A DNA stretch of 64,000 nucleotides from Poindextera sp036494815 (GCA_036494815.1 DASXNV010000050.1:1-64000); one strand, 5' to 3'; counted from the stretch's first letter, positions 19,340 through 27,329 are shown. Notes: generated by a model from the sequence alone, not told the origin. A program made the numbers and translations.

Positions 19340-19774
19340 CTAGTTGACCTCGGTCTTCTTGGGGGGCGGCGGCGGCAGGGGCGCCACCTGAACTCCGTCC
19401 TCGACCAGGGCCTTGACCTCCTTGGGCGAGGCCTCCCCATAGATGCCGCGGTCTTCCGAGCGGCCCTCGTGGATGGCGCGGGCCTCGCTGGCGAAGCTGT
19501 CGCCCACATAGTCGAAATTGTCCTCCACGTGGCGCCGCACCCGGCTCATGGCCTCCATCATCATGGCCCGATTGGGCGTCGAGGCGTCGATGGCTTCGCC
19601 CTTCTTCCTGGTCCCGGCGACGGCCGGGGCCATGATCTGCTTCTTCACCTTGCGGGAATCGCAGACCGGGCAGGCGAGCAGGCCGCGCGCCTGCTGGTCG
19701 TCATAGTCGGCCGACGAGCCGAACCAGCCTTCGAAGGCGTGGTCGTGGTCGCAGGCCAGGGCGTATTTGATCAT
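19340..19774 (-). CDS. DUF1178 family protein
   Basis: 144 residues. It begins MIKYALACDHDHAFEGWFGSS and has a CPVCDS cysteine pair, the hallmark of DUF1178, probably a zinc ribbon. The C-terminal half contains VEDNFDYVGDSFASEARAIHEG, also typical. Function unknown. The start codon overlaps the stop of the carbon-nitrogen hydrolase gene (ATGA). The order glutaredoxin, hydrolase, DUF1178 recurs in alphaproteobacteria. Confidence 0.9.
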   Translation of the reverse strand: MIKYALACDHDHAFEGWFGSSADYDDQQARGLLACPVCDSRKVKKQIMAPAVAGTRKKGEAIDASTPNRAMMMEAMSRVRRHVEDNFDYVGDSFASEARAIHEGRSEDRGIYGEASPKEVKALVEDGVQVAPLPPPPPKKTEVN

Positions 19775-20607
19775 GGGGTGGGATCGGGACCGGTGAAGGC
19801 GCGCTCGTTCTTCAGCGCTGGGATCGCCTGACGCGCCTTTGCCACGGCGTCAAGATCGAGCGTGGCCATGACCAGCCCCGGCTCGTCGTCGTCCGACTGG
19901 GCCAGGATCTCACCCCAGGGGGCGATGGCGATGGAATGGCCCCAGGTGCCGCGCCCATCCTCGTGCTTGCCGCCCTGGGCGGGGGCCAGGACGAAGGAGC
20001 CGGTCTCGATGGCCCGGGCGCGCAGCAGCACCTCCCAATGAGCCTGGCCGGTGGGGCGGGTGAAGGCGGCTGGAACCGTGATGATCTGGGCGCCGGCCTT
20101 GGCCAGGGCGCGGTAGAGATAGGGAAAGCGCATGTCGTAGCAGATGGTCAGGCCCAGCCGGGCCCCCGGGATCTCGGCGGTCACCGCCTTGGTTCCGGGC
20201 CGATAGGTTTCAGACTCCCGCGCCTTTTCTCCGGTGGGCAGGTCCACATCGAACATGTGCATCTTGTCGTAGGTGGCGCTGATGCGGCCCTCGGGGTCGA
20301 TCAGGAGGGCGCGGTTGACCGCCTGGCCATCCACATCCGCCACCAGGGCGGAGCCGATCAGCAGCCAGACCTTCAGCTCCGCTGCCAGGGCGATCAGCCC
20401 CTGGACGCAAACGTCGTCGTCAACGGTCTTCAGCAGCGGCAGCAGAGCCGCCTTGTCCCGCTGCAGGATGTTGGTGCCCTCAGGCGTGACGATGAACCGC
20501 GCGCCATCCGTGACCGCCTGACGGATCAGGGGTTCAGCCTGCGCCAGCGCAGCCGCTTGCGAGGCCGGGGTGCGCAACTGGACCAGGGCGACGCGAAGTT
20601 CGCTCAT
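19771..20607 (-). CDS. carbon-nitrogen hydrolase (Nit1-like amidase)
   Basis: 278 residues of the nitrilase superfamily. The Glu-Lys-Cys triad is visible: E in FIVTPEGTN, K in ATYDKMHMFDVD and C in GLTICYDMRFPYLYRAL. The MHMFDVD and CYDMRFP motifs are those of the Nit1/NitFhit branch, whose members hydrolyse deaminated glutathione. A link to glutathione fits the neighbouring glutaredoxin. The start ATG at 20607 overlaps the glutaredoxin stop, and the gene is also coupled to DUF1178 downstream. Substrate is inferred from family and context. Confidence 0.92.
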   Translation of the reverse strand: MSELRVALVQLRTPASQAAALAQAEPLIRQAVTDGARFIVTPEGTNILQRDKAALLPLLKTVDDDVCVQGLIALAAELKVWLLIGSALVADVDGQAVNRALLIDPEGRISATYDKMHMFDVDLPTGEKARESETYRPGTKAVTAEIPGARLGLTICYDMRFPYLYRALAKAGAQIITVPAAFTRPTGQAHWEVLLRARAIETGSFVLAPAQGGKHEDGRGTWGHSIAIAPWGEILAQSDDDEPGLVMATLDLDAVAKARQAIPALKNERAFTGPDPTP

Positions 20608-20861
20608 GCCGCCAGCAATCGGTCCAACTCGCCCTCGCGGTCCAGGGCCATCATGTCGTCGCAGCCGCCGATGTGCTGCTCGCCGACGAAGATCTGCGGA
20701 TAGGTCGCGCGACCACCAGCCTTCTGGATCATTTCCTGGCGTTTGGCCGGATCGAAGCCCGCCTCGATCTCGGTCACGTTCGCACCCTTGGCGTCCAGGA
20801 CATTCAGCGCCCGGGAGCAGTAGGGGCAGAAGGGCTTGGTATAGACGGTCACATGCGCCAT
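20604..20861 (-). CDS. grxC: glutaredoxin 3
   Basis: 85 residues, normal for monomeric dithiol glutaredoxin. The active site is KPFCPYCSRAL. The glutathione-binding elements TYPQIFVGEQHIGGCDDM are present (TYP with cis-proline, then GGCDD). ATG 20861 has GGAG six bases upstream. The longer open frame upstream belongs to comF and is not part of this protein. Operon with the hydrolase and DUF1178. Confidence 0.95.
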   Translation of the reverse strand: MAHVTVYTKPFCPYCSRALNVLDAKGANVTEIEAGFDPAKRQEMIQKAGGRATYPQIFVGEQHIGGCDDMMALDREGELDRLLAA

Positions 20862-20887
20862 GGCGGACTCCGCGTGAAGGAAGCTTT

Positions 20888-21682
20888 TCATATAGGCCCC
20901 AGATCGGCTTCGCGCACGCGCGCCACTGTCGCAAGGCCCACCGCCCGCTGCGCCTGCCTGCAAAAGCGCCTTGGCGCGGGCCTCGGCGGTGGCGCCGGTG
21001 GTCAAGACGTCATCGATCAGCAGGATGCGGCGGCCCTCCACCTGTTTGCGCCGCCTGGGCGGCACGGCGAAGACGCCGGCCACATTGCGGCGACGACCCG
21101 ATCCGCTCATGCCGCCCTGGCTGTCGGTGGCGCGCTTGCGGACCAGGGCGTCGGGCAGGAAGGCCAGGCCGCGGCGCCGCGCCAGGGGGCGGGCGATCTC
21201 GGCCGCGTGGTTGTAGCGCCGGGGCAGCAGGCGCAGGGGGTGCGGCGGCGCCGGGCGATGGCGGCGATCTCGGGCAAGAAATCGCCCGCAGCCCGGCCGA
21301 TCCAGCCGGCGAACAGGGGCGCCAAATCCAAGCGGTCGGCGTGCTTGAACTGCACGATCAGGTCGCGGGAAAACTCGTCATAGATCACCGCCGAACGCGC
21401 CCGGGCATAAGCCCTGGGCCGGGCCAGGCAGGCGGCGCAGCGGGTGTCCAGGGCGTATTCGAACGGGGCGCCGCAGCCGTCGCACAGGGGCTCGGCGATG
21501 AAATGGACCCGCGACCAGGCCTTGGCCGAGAGGCCATGGCTCAGCGGCCTCGCGTCGCCGTCCAGGGCCTGGGCCGGATAGAGCAGGTCCAGCGCCCGGC
21601 TAACCGCGGCGCAAATTCGCAGACCCGGGACCCAAGGCCGCGCTTTCCTAAGCCGCCGATCATCGCCATCTTGCAGCGCCAT
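20888..21682 (-). pseudogene. comF family phosphoribosyltransferase with two frame breaks
   Basis: The N-terminal part from ATG 21682 has the ComF zinc-finger cysteines (CDGCGAPFEY ... CAACLARPRAYARARSAVIYD) and FKHADRLDLAPLFAGW. Near 21240-21260 the frame is lost by one missing base. The normal continuation HPLRLLPRRYNHAAEIARPLARR ... DSQGGMSGSGRRRNV ... ILLIDDVLTTGAT lies in another frame. Near 20940-20960 an extra base restores the first frame, giving VARVREADLGPI and a stop at 20888. As written no full-length protein is made. Both breaks lie in GC-rich runs, so sequencing error is possible. Family: amidophosphoribosyltransferase-like, linked to DNA uptake in other bacteria. Confidence 0.75.
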
Positions 21683-22592
21683 GAACGCCCCACCCCGCCT
21701 GTTCGACCGCGCCCTGCACCGCCGCCGCCTGGACCGCGCGGCGCAGAGCTTTTCGACGGCGGGATTCCTGAAACAGCGCGCGGCGCAGGACGCCGTCGAG
21801 CGCCTGGAGGCGATCATGCGCGGCTTTGCCGTAGCCGTCGACCTTGGCGCGCGCGACGGCGCCTTCGCCCGCGCCCTGGCCGACAGCGATGCGGCGGCGC
21901 GCATCGACCTTTTGATCGAGACGGATCTATCCGCCGCCATGCTCGAAGGCCGCACGGCCCTGAGGGTCCAGGCGGACGAGGAGCACCTGCCCTTCGCCCA
22001 CGAGAGCCTGGACCTAGTGGTCTCGACCCTGGCCCTGCACTGGGTCAACGACATCCCCGGCGCCCTGATCCAGATCCGCCGGGCGCTGAAGCCGGACGGG
22101 CTGTTCCTGGGCGCCATCCTGGGCGGCTCGACCCTCACCGAACTGCGCCAGTCCCTGACCGAGGCCGAGGCCGAGCTGACCGGCGGCGCAGGCCTGCGCG
22201 TCTCGCCCTTCGCCGACACTTATGACGCGGCCGGGCTGCTGCAGCGGGCGGGGTTCGCCCTGCCGGTGGCCGATGTGGACCGGGTGCGGGTGCGCTATGG
22301 CCATCCCCTGAAACTGATCGCCGACCTGAAGGCCATGGGCGAGACCAACGCCCTCACTGACCGCGCCCGCCAGCCCCTGTCGCGGGCCGTGCTGGCCCGG
22401 GCGTGCGAGATCTATGCCGCGCGTTTCTCCGAATCGGACGGCCGCGTGGTCGCCACCTTCGACATCGTCACCATGACTGGCTGGGCGCCCCATCCGGACC
22501 AGCAGAAGCCCTTGCGGCCAGGCTCGGCCAAGATGCGGCTGGCGGATGCGCTGGGAACCACCGAGCGGCCGGCCGGGGACGTGGCGGGATAG
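21681..22592 (+). CDS. NDUFAF5/BioC-like SAM-dependent methyltransferase
   Basis: 303 residues. N-terminal RLFDRALHRRRLDRAAQSF and the segment LDLVVSTLALHWVNDIPGALIQIRRALKPDGLFLGAILGGSTLTELR are characteristic of the alphaproteobacterial NDUFAF5 group, which in mitochondria hydroxylates an arginine of complex I. The SAM site VDLGARDG is recognisable. The C-terminus (MTGWAPHPDQQKPLRPGSAKMRLADAL) also matches the group. The ATG lies inside the four bases CATG that also give the comF start on the other strand. The exact reaction here is inferred. Confidence 0.88.
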   Translation: MNAPPRLFDRALHRRRLDRAAQSFSTAGFLKQRAAQDAVERLEAIMRGFAVAVDLGARDGAFARALADSDAAARIDLLIETDLSAAMLEGRTALRVQADEEHLPFAHESLDLVVSTLALHWVNDIPGALIQIRRALKPDGLFLGAILGGSTLTELRQSLTEAEAELTGGAGLRVSPFADTYDAAGLLQRAGFALPVADVDRVRVRYGHPLKLIADLKAMGETNALTDRARQPLSRAVLARACEIYAARFSESDGRVVATFDIVTMTGWAPHPDQQKPLRPGSAKMRLADALGTTERPAGDVAG

Positions 22593-22678
22593 GACCGGCC
22601 TTGGCCATCCAGCGCGGGCGGCCTAACGTCTATCCGATCACCCCGCAGAGGCTGACGCCGAAACGCCAAGAGGAAGCC

Positions 22679-23557
22679 ATGGGACGAACGACTCGGGTTC
22701 TCGCGGAGGGGATCTATTTTGGCGAAGGCCCACGCTGGCGCGACGGGCGCCTTTGGTTCAGCGACTTCTACGCCCACGCGGTGATGTCGGTGTCGCTGGC
22801 GGGCGACCTGCGCAAGGAATTCGAACTGGACGATCAGCCCTCCGGGCTGGGTTGGGCGCCCGACGGATCGATGCTGATCGTGTCCATGACCAAGCGCCAG
22901 GTGCTGCGCCGGACCGCCGATGGCGCGATCCGCCTGCACGCCGACCTCGGCCACATCGCCACGTTTCACTGCAACGACATGGTGGTCGACAGTGAAGGCC
23001 GGGCCTATGTGGGCAATTTCGGCTTCGACCTGGACGCCGAGTTGGTCGGGCGCGGGGCTGATTCGGTGCTCGCCGACCACCCGACCGCTAAGCTGACCAG
23101 CATCTCGACGGACGGCGTGGTCAGCGTCGCGGCCAGCGACATGCACTTTCCGAACGGGTCGGTGATCACGCCGGACGGCAAGACCCTGATCGTGGGCGAA
23201 ACCTTGAGCGCCACCCTGACGGCCTTCGATATCGACCACGATGGCCAGCTGAGCCGTCGCCGCGTCTGGGCCACGACCTCGCCCCGCATCCCGGACGGGA
23301 TCACCCTCGACGCCGAGAACGCCATCTGGATCGCCAATCCGCTGGCGCCGGAATGCGCGCGGATCGCCGAGGGCGGCCAGGTGCTTGAGGTCATCGACAC
23401 CGGTCAGCCCTGCTATGCCTGCATGCTCGGCGGCGAAGACGGGCGCAGCCTGTTCATGCTGACCGCCCAGACGTCGGTGGGCCATGACGCCGCTGCGACG
23501 CCGACCGGGAGGCTGCTGGTGGCGACGGTGGAGGCTCCACACGCTGGGCGGCCGTAG
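22679..23557 (+). CDS. SMP-30/gluconolactonase family protein
   Basis: 292 residues from ATG 22679, with AGAGGA upstream. Six-bladed propeller of the SMP-30 family. The metal-binding Glu is in EGIYFGEGPRWRDGRLWFSD. The Asn in GHIATFHCNDMVVDSEGRAYVGNFGF and the Asp in SPRIPDGITLDAENAIWIAN complete the usual calcium or zinc site. It probably hydrolyses a sugar or other lactone. It is 86 bp downstream of the methyltransferase. No sugar-pathway genes are adjacent, so the substrate is open. Confidence 0.88.
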   Translation: MGRTTRVLAEGIYFGEGPRWRDGRLWFSDFYAHAVMSVSLAGDLRKEFELDDQPSGLGWAPDGSMLIVSMTKRQVLRRTADGAIRLHADLGHIATFHCNDMVVDSEGRAYVGNFGFDLDAELVGRGADSVLADHPTAKLTSISTDGVVSVAASDMHFPNGSVITPDGKTLIVGETLSATLTAFDIDHDGQLSRRRVWATTSPRIPDGITLDAENAIWIANPLAPECARIAEGGQVLEVIDTGQPCYACMLGGEDGRSLFMLTAQTSVGHDAAATPTGRLLVATVEAPHAGRP

Positions 23558-23632
23558 GGCGGCTTATGAATGTTCACGATTTCGCTGGGACGAGCGAGCG
23601 TTATGGGGCGAGGATCTTGAAACCGGGCGATC

Positions 23633-23899
23633 TTGTCGCCGAACTGCGCAAGGCGGCAAAGCAACTATCCCCTTCGCCCGCCGGAAACCCTGATGGAAGA
23701 CGCTCGCGAAATCGCCAAGACCCAGGGCGTTTCGATCAATCAATTCCTGGCCACGGTGATCGCCGACCGCGTCGGCGAACTGAAGGCGTTGAGTCACGTT
23801 CGCTCGCGGATCGCGCGAGCCGACCCGACCCAGGCGCGGGCGGTGTTGGTGCTGGTACCCGATCGGGCGCCGATGGACGGCGACGAACTTCCCGTCTGA
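23633..23899 (+). CDS. orphan ribbon-helix-helix (antitoxin-like) protein
   Basis: 88 codons from TTG 23633. The core from about residue 12 (YPLRPPETLMEDAREIAKTQGVSINQFLATVIADRVG) is a ribbon-helix-helix fold as in CopG/HicB-type antitoxins, followed by ARADPTQARAVLVLVPDRAPMDGDELP. The second proline in PLRPP replaces the usual leucine. The start is uncertain. A neighbouring frame (MNVHDF ... GDLVAELRKAAKQ) overlaps the 5' end, and a small indel may have separated two parts of one gene. No toxin gene is adjacent. Copy B of the dispersed repeat follows the stop. Confidence 0.6.
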   Translation: MSPNCARRQSNYPLRPPETLMEDAREIAKTQGVSINQFLATVIADRVGELKALSHVRSRIARADPTQARAVLVLVPDRAPMDGDELPV

Positions 23900-23917
23900 C
23901 GGACACAGCTGAAACAC

Positions 23918-24000
23918 GCGCCCATGGTCCTGCCCGCTCGTTCACGGCGTGGATGGCCGGCATGCGCTGGCCTCAACGGTCAGACTCAACGACCGTTGGT
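23918..24000 (-). repeat. dispersed intergenic repeat, copy B
   Basis: Reverse-complement partner of the element at 13506-13607. Read on the minus strand it shares ACCAACGGTCGTTGAGT, GACCG, the GCATGCCGGCCATCCA core and GCAGGACCATGGGCGC. It is shorter in the middle than copy A and begins about 18 bp after the ribbon-helix-helix stop. Confidence 0.75.
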
Positions 24001-24011
24001 CTCAGAACCCC

Positions 24012-24302
24012 TCAGCCTGCGTCGACGACAAACATGCGGGCTTCCTGCGACGCGTCGCGCTCGACCTTGATCGGCGCGTATTCCGGTGAGTGATAAAAGG
24101 CCAGGGCATCGGCCAGGGTCGCAAATTCGAAGACGCCGGCCATGGGCAAGGTCGCCACGTCCCCTTCCAGCACCTGGACTACCGGCCCGAAGTGGAGAAT
24201 GCGGCCTCCCGCCGCCTGTAGCGCCGCCTGAAAGCGCGGCGCCAGTGCGGCTTGTCTGGCCGGATCTGTTATACGCAGATTGACGTGGACATAGGCCGTC
24301 AT
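24012..24302 (-). CDS. DUF1330 family protein
   Basis: 96 residues from ATG 24302, with GGGAG upstream. A ferredoxin-like alpha/beta-barrel domain of the DUF1330/NIPSNAP type: MTAYVHVNLRITDPARQAAL ... VVQVLEGD ... AGVFEFATLADALAFYHSPEYAPIKVERDAS. Proteins of this fold are often small dimeric enzymes or stress proteins of unknown substrate. It is divergent from the MarR regulator gene with only 66 bp between them, so it is a likely target of that regulator. Confidence 0.82.
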   Translation of the reverse strand: MTAYVHVNLRITDPARQAALAPRFQAALQAAGGRILHFGPVVQVLEGDVATLPMAGVFEFATLADALAFYHSPEYAPIKVERDASQEARMFVVDAG

Positions 24303-24368
24303 GGCGCGGCTCCCTAACAATGCTGCATATACATTATTATGTGAGTCGGAGCTTGTCGAGACCTGCAG

Positions 24369-24842
24369 ATGACAGAGGCCTCTGATCCCTATCGCCGCGT
24401 CGAAACCGAGTGCGTGGCCTTCCAGGCCCGGGTCACGGCGCGGGCGCTCACGCGCTACTACAACGGCTGCTTTCGGCCCTTGGGGATCACCGCGGAGCAG
24501 TTCAGCCTTCTGGTGGGGATTGGCGGCAGCCACGAGCCGACGCTTGCCGAGCTGGCGGCGCGCGCCGGGGTCGACGCCACCACGCTCAGCCGCAGTGTAA
24601 AAACCCTCCAGGGGCGGGATCTCGTGCGCAGCCATGGGGGGCGGGGCCGAGCCGGCAAACGCCTGGTGCTTACCGACGGGGGCCGCCGGCTGATGGACGA
24701 GTCCATGGCCGCCTGGGAGCGCGCCCGGGTCCGGTTGGCTGAGGCTCTTGGCGAGGAGGCGTCGCATGTGGCCCGGAGCGTCATGTCCCAGCTTGCCGTC
24801 GCCGCGGAAGCTGCGGCCTCGGCTGTCCCACCGCAAACCTGA
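24369..24842 (+). CDS. MarR family transcriptional regulator
   Basis: 157 residues. Winged-helix core with LGITAEQFSLLVGIGGSHEPTLAELAARAGVDATTLSRSVKTLQGRDLVRSH (recognition helix DATTLSRSVKTL) and wing RGRAGKRLVLTDGG, flanked by dimerisation helices. An N-terminal cysteine (ETECVAF) and a second (YYNGCFRPLG) could sense oxidants or electrophiles, as in OhrR-like members. The gene is divergent from DUF1330 and probably controls both promoters in the 66-bp AT-rich gap. Confidence 0.9.
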   Translation: MTEASDPYRRVETECVAFQARVTARALTRYYNGCFRPLGITAEQFSLLVGIGGSHEPTLAELAARAGVDATTLSRSVKTLQGRDLVRSHGGRGRAGKRLVLTDGGRRLMDESMAAWERARVRLAEALGEEASHVARSVMSQLAVAAEAAASAVPPQT

Positions 24843-24960
24843 GCTCGGAGCCCTGTCGGGACGCTCGGCGAGCTTGATCTTTGCGCGATGTTTGTTCATA
24901 TTTTGTTCGAGAATATCGCAACCTCCTTCCCAGACACCATGCCAAGCGCCACCGTGGTCG

Positions 24961-25389
24961 ATGCTGAAGGAGCCGGCCGAGATCGGCATGGAGTTGGCTC
25001 GGGTGCTGTTGCGGCGCGCGGCGGCGAAGGCTGCCTGTGCCGTGGCGGGTCCCGATCCGCAGCTGGCCTTTGCGCGGGTGTCGCGGGCGGTGCGCCAGAT
25101 CGTGGCGCTGAACGCGCACCCGCGTCGCCAGCAGTGGCAGCCCGTCGCCGCGAAGGCCGGTATGGCGCCGATGGACGGGCCGCCGATGGAGCCGATGGAT
25201 CCGGCGAGACGTGAGCGCGTCCTGGCGCGGGCCGGGGTGAGCGCCCTACTCCCATCGGGAGAAGGAGGGGCCCGTTCGCAAAGCGAATGGGAGGCTGAGG
25301 GGATAAGGCCTCTCAGCTTTATCCTGAACCCACACAACTCCTCACCCTCCCACGCCTTCGGCGCGGGCCCCTCCCGGAGCCTGCCCTAG
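24961..25389 (+). CDS. small hypothetical protein with repeat-derived C-terminus
   Basis: 142 codons from ATG 24961. Residues 1-90 (MLKEPAEIGMELARVL ... QLAFARVSRAVRQIVALNAH ... MDPARRERVLARAG) look like a genuine small helical protein of the kind often annotated as hypothetical in Caulobacterales and Rhizobiales. From about residue 95 the frame runs into a GC-rich palindromic intergenic element, giving the low-quality text SALLPSGEGGARSQSEWEAEG. The natural C-terminus was probably replaced by the repeat. No strong ribosome site is seen. Confidence 0.4.
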   Translation: MLKEPAEIGMELARVLLRRAAAKAACAVAGPDPQLAFARVSRAVRQIVALNAHPRRQQWQPVAAKAGMAPMDGPPMEPMDPARRERVLARAGVSALLPSGEGGARSQSEWEAEGIRPLSFILNPHNSSPSHAFGAGPSRSLP

Positions 25390-25395
25390 GGCGGG
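25243..25395. repeat. GC-rich inverted-repeat intergenic element
   Basis: Contains CTCCCATCGGGAGAAGG, then GGAGGGGCCCG ... AATGGGAGG, and about 50 bp later the complementary arm CCTCACCCTCCC ... GCGGGCCCCTCC. The arms can pair into a long imperfect hairpin. It is of the same style as the short palindrome after the hotdog gene at 48165. Such elements are dispersed between genes in caulobacters. Confidence 0.6.
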
Positions 25396-25469
25396 CCACG
25401 CAGCGGCGCGTCCCGGGGGGCGAGGTGTTTCTTGGCTCACTCCATATCTTAGCGCCTATGGGCAGCCGC

Positions 25470-26327
25470 CTAAACCGGCCGGTCCCCCACGATCGTCACC
25501 CGCTCCATCCGCCGCACGGCCGGGAAATAGTCCGAGGCCGCATAGTGCTGGCTGGAGCGGTTGTCCCAGAACGCGATCGATCCGACTTCCCAGCGGAAGC
25601 GGCACTGGTATTCGGGGATCGCCGCCTGGGCGTAGAGGTGGCGCAACAGGGCATCGGACTCGTCCTTCTCCAGGCCGACAATGTGCTGGGTGAAGGCGGC
25701 GTTGACATAGATCCCTTTGCGGCCGGTTTCCGGATGGGTGCGCACCACCGGATGCTCGACCATGGGATAGGCGCGGTTGAAGGCTTCGATCTCGTCCTCG
25801 GTCTTGCCCGCTCGGCGCAGACCGTTGCGGAAATGGGCGAAGTCGTGCACGGCGACCGCGCCCTCGATGCGCGCCTTGACCGCGTCCGACAGGCCCTCAT
25901 AGGCGGCGTACATATCGGCGAACAGGGTGTCGCCGCCCACTGGCGGAACCTCGATGGCCCGCAGCACCGATCCAAGGGACGGCTTTTCCCGCCAGGTCAC
26001 GTCACTGTGCCAGGTGTTCTCTCGGCCCTTGTTCTTGTCGTCGTGGGTGATGGCCAGCACCTCGGGATAGCCCGGTTTGCAGGGGGCGAAGGGATGCGCC
26101 TCCAGCGCGCCGAAGCGGGCGGCGAAGGCCAGGTGCTGCTCGGTGGTGATGTCCTGGTCGCGGAAGAACAGCACCTTCCAGTCCAGCAGCGCGGCTCTGA
26201 GCGCCGACAAAACCGCGTCGTCCTGCGGCTCGGACAGGTCCAGCCCGTGCACCTCGGCCCCGATGGTCGGGGTCAGGGGCGCGAGTTCCAGGCCGAGCAC
26301 GGTCAGATTGCGGGCGAGTTGGTTCAT
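25470..26327 (-). CDS. TauD/TfdA family alpha-ketoglutarate dioxygenase
   Basis: 285 residues. Non-haem iron, 2-oxoglutarate-dependent dioxygenase. The iron-binding H-x-D is in TWHSDVTWREKPS, the distal His in SSQHYAASDYFP, and the 2-oxoglutarate-binding Arg in RRMERVTIVGD. Spacing is as in TauD/TfdA. The N-terminus LELAPLTPTIGAEVHGLDLSEP is the standard family opening. Substrates in the family include taurine, alkyl sulphates and chlorophenoxy acids. No sulphonate transporter is adjacent, so the substrate is open. The GST-like gene lies 87 bp upstream on the same strand. Confidence 0.93.
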   Translation of the reverse strand: MNQLARNLTVLGLELAPLTPTIGAEVHGLDLSEPQDDAVLSALRAALLDWKVLFFRDQDITTEQHLAFAARFGALEAHPFAPCKPGYPEVLAITHDDKNKGRENTWHSDVTWREKPSLGSVLRAIEVPPVGGDTLFADMYAAYEGLSDAVKARIEGAVAVHDFAHFRNGLRRAGKTEDEIEAFNRAYPMVEHPVVRTHPETGRKGIYVNAAFTQHIVGLEKDESDALLRHLYAQAAIPEYQCRFRWEVGSIAFWDNRSSQHYAASDYFPAVRRMERVTIVGDRPV

Positions 26328-26414
26328 CGACGATCTCCCAAAACCGGCGGCCCTTTGGCGGACCTGTTAGCCGAAAGCCTACGCTGGGATTTTCCTGGAG
26401 GCGAGAGGCGTGGC

Positions 26415-27329
26415 CTATGCAGGGCCGGCGATATAACCCGCCCTGGGAAAGTGCAGGTTCAGCCGGCCGACCGCAGGATCCTCACGGGCGATGACGATGC
26501 GTTCCGCATTGGCCGCCACCAGCGCGCCGGCGATGCGGTCGCGCCCATAGTCGTCTGCCATGACGAACACAGCCGCGCCCGGTTGCACGCCGATGGGGTC
26601 GGCCGGATCATGATCGACACCGCCCCGCGGCTCGGCCGCCCTGGCGATCTCCAGCGCGGCCTTGGCGTCCAGCTCTGTGGGAACCCCGTGGCCAATGGCC
26701 TTGACCCGCGCCTTCCAGGCCAGGGTTTCCGGCAGGCCCTGCAGCAGTTCGGCGGCGAGGTCGGGAAGGTTCCGCTCCAAAAACCAGATGTTCATATAGG
26801 CCGCCACGTCGGCCAACCCCGGCGCGTAACCGGACAGCCAGGCGGCGCTGGATTGCAGCTGCTGTTCCAGCCACCCCGCCTGGGCGCGCCACTGGGCCTT
26901 CAACGGATAGACCGCCGCCTTCATGGCCTTGGGGTCGAACGGGCGGCCGGACAACTGTTCGCGGTCCTTCAGGAAAGCCTCGGGAACGCTGTCGCCGATC
27001 GTGCCGAAGATGATCGGCACCGTGGTCTGGAAGAACAGCCGGTCGGCCCACCAGTTGACCGCCCAGTCCAGGCCGCTGGCCAGTCTGGGCGCCGGACCAA
27101 TCCGCTCGATCTCGGCCAGGATCACCTGGCTGTCGCAAAAGATGTCGGCGCCGACCTGGGCGACCGGGGTGCGCCGATAGCCTCCCGTCAGGGGCAATAC
27201 GTCCGGTTTCGGCATCATGTTGGGTATATGAACCGAGCGCCAGGCCATTCCTTTTACGCCCAGCGCGACTCTGATCTTCTCCGAGAAGGGTGAGGTGTCG
27301 TAGTGATGCAGAATCAAGGTCTCGGTCAT
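26415..27329 (-). CDS. glutathione S-transferase family protein
   Basis: 304 residues from ATG 27329, preceded by GGAGGA. N-terminal thioredoxin-like domain LILHHYDTSPFSEKIRVALGVKGMAWRSVHIP with the catalytic-position serine in TSPFS. YRRTPVAQVGADIFCDSQVILAEIER supplies the cis-proline and glutathione-contact motif. The long C-terminal helical part and the extra ~80-residue tail (AAVFVMADDYGRDRIAGALVAANAERIVIARED) exceed a usual GST and resemble the tail found in GSTs with an added beta domain. Function unassigned. Confidence 0.88.
   Translation of the reverse strand: MTETLILHHYDTSPFSEKIRVALGVKGMAWRSVHIPNMMPKPDVLPLTGGYRRTPVAQVGADIFCDSQVILAEIERIGPAPRLASGLDWAVNWWADRLFFQTTVPIIFGTIGDSVPEAFLKDREQLSGRPFDPKAMKAAVYPLKAQWRAQAGWLEQQLQSSAAWLSGYAPGLADVAAYMNIWFLERNLPDLAAELLQGLPETLAWKARVKAIGHGVPTELDAKAALEIARAAEPRGGVDHDPADPIGVQPGAAVFVMADDYGRDRIAGALVAANAERIVIAREDPAVGRLNLHFPRAGYIAGPA

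Noticed and set aside
20604..21110. Apparent comF-glutaredoxin fusion protein.
   Set aside because: The join exists only because comF is frameshifted into the glutaredoxin frame. Glutaredoxin has its own ribosome site and ATG at 20861.
24319..24335. AATG ... CATT inverted repeat between DUF1330 and MarR genes as an operator.
   Set aside because: Only four bases of each arm match, too little in an AT-rich promoter to name a site.
25425..27293. Very long plus-strand open frame (over 600 codons) covering the TauD and GST genes.
   Set aside because: It is antisense to two well-recognised proteins, has low-complexity His/Gly/Arg-rich text, and arises from GC-rich codon bias on the other strand. 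The same holds for long frames opposite katG, ptsP, prfA, the M28 peptidase and aguA.
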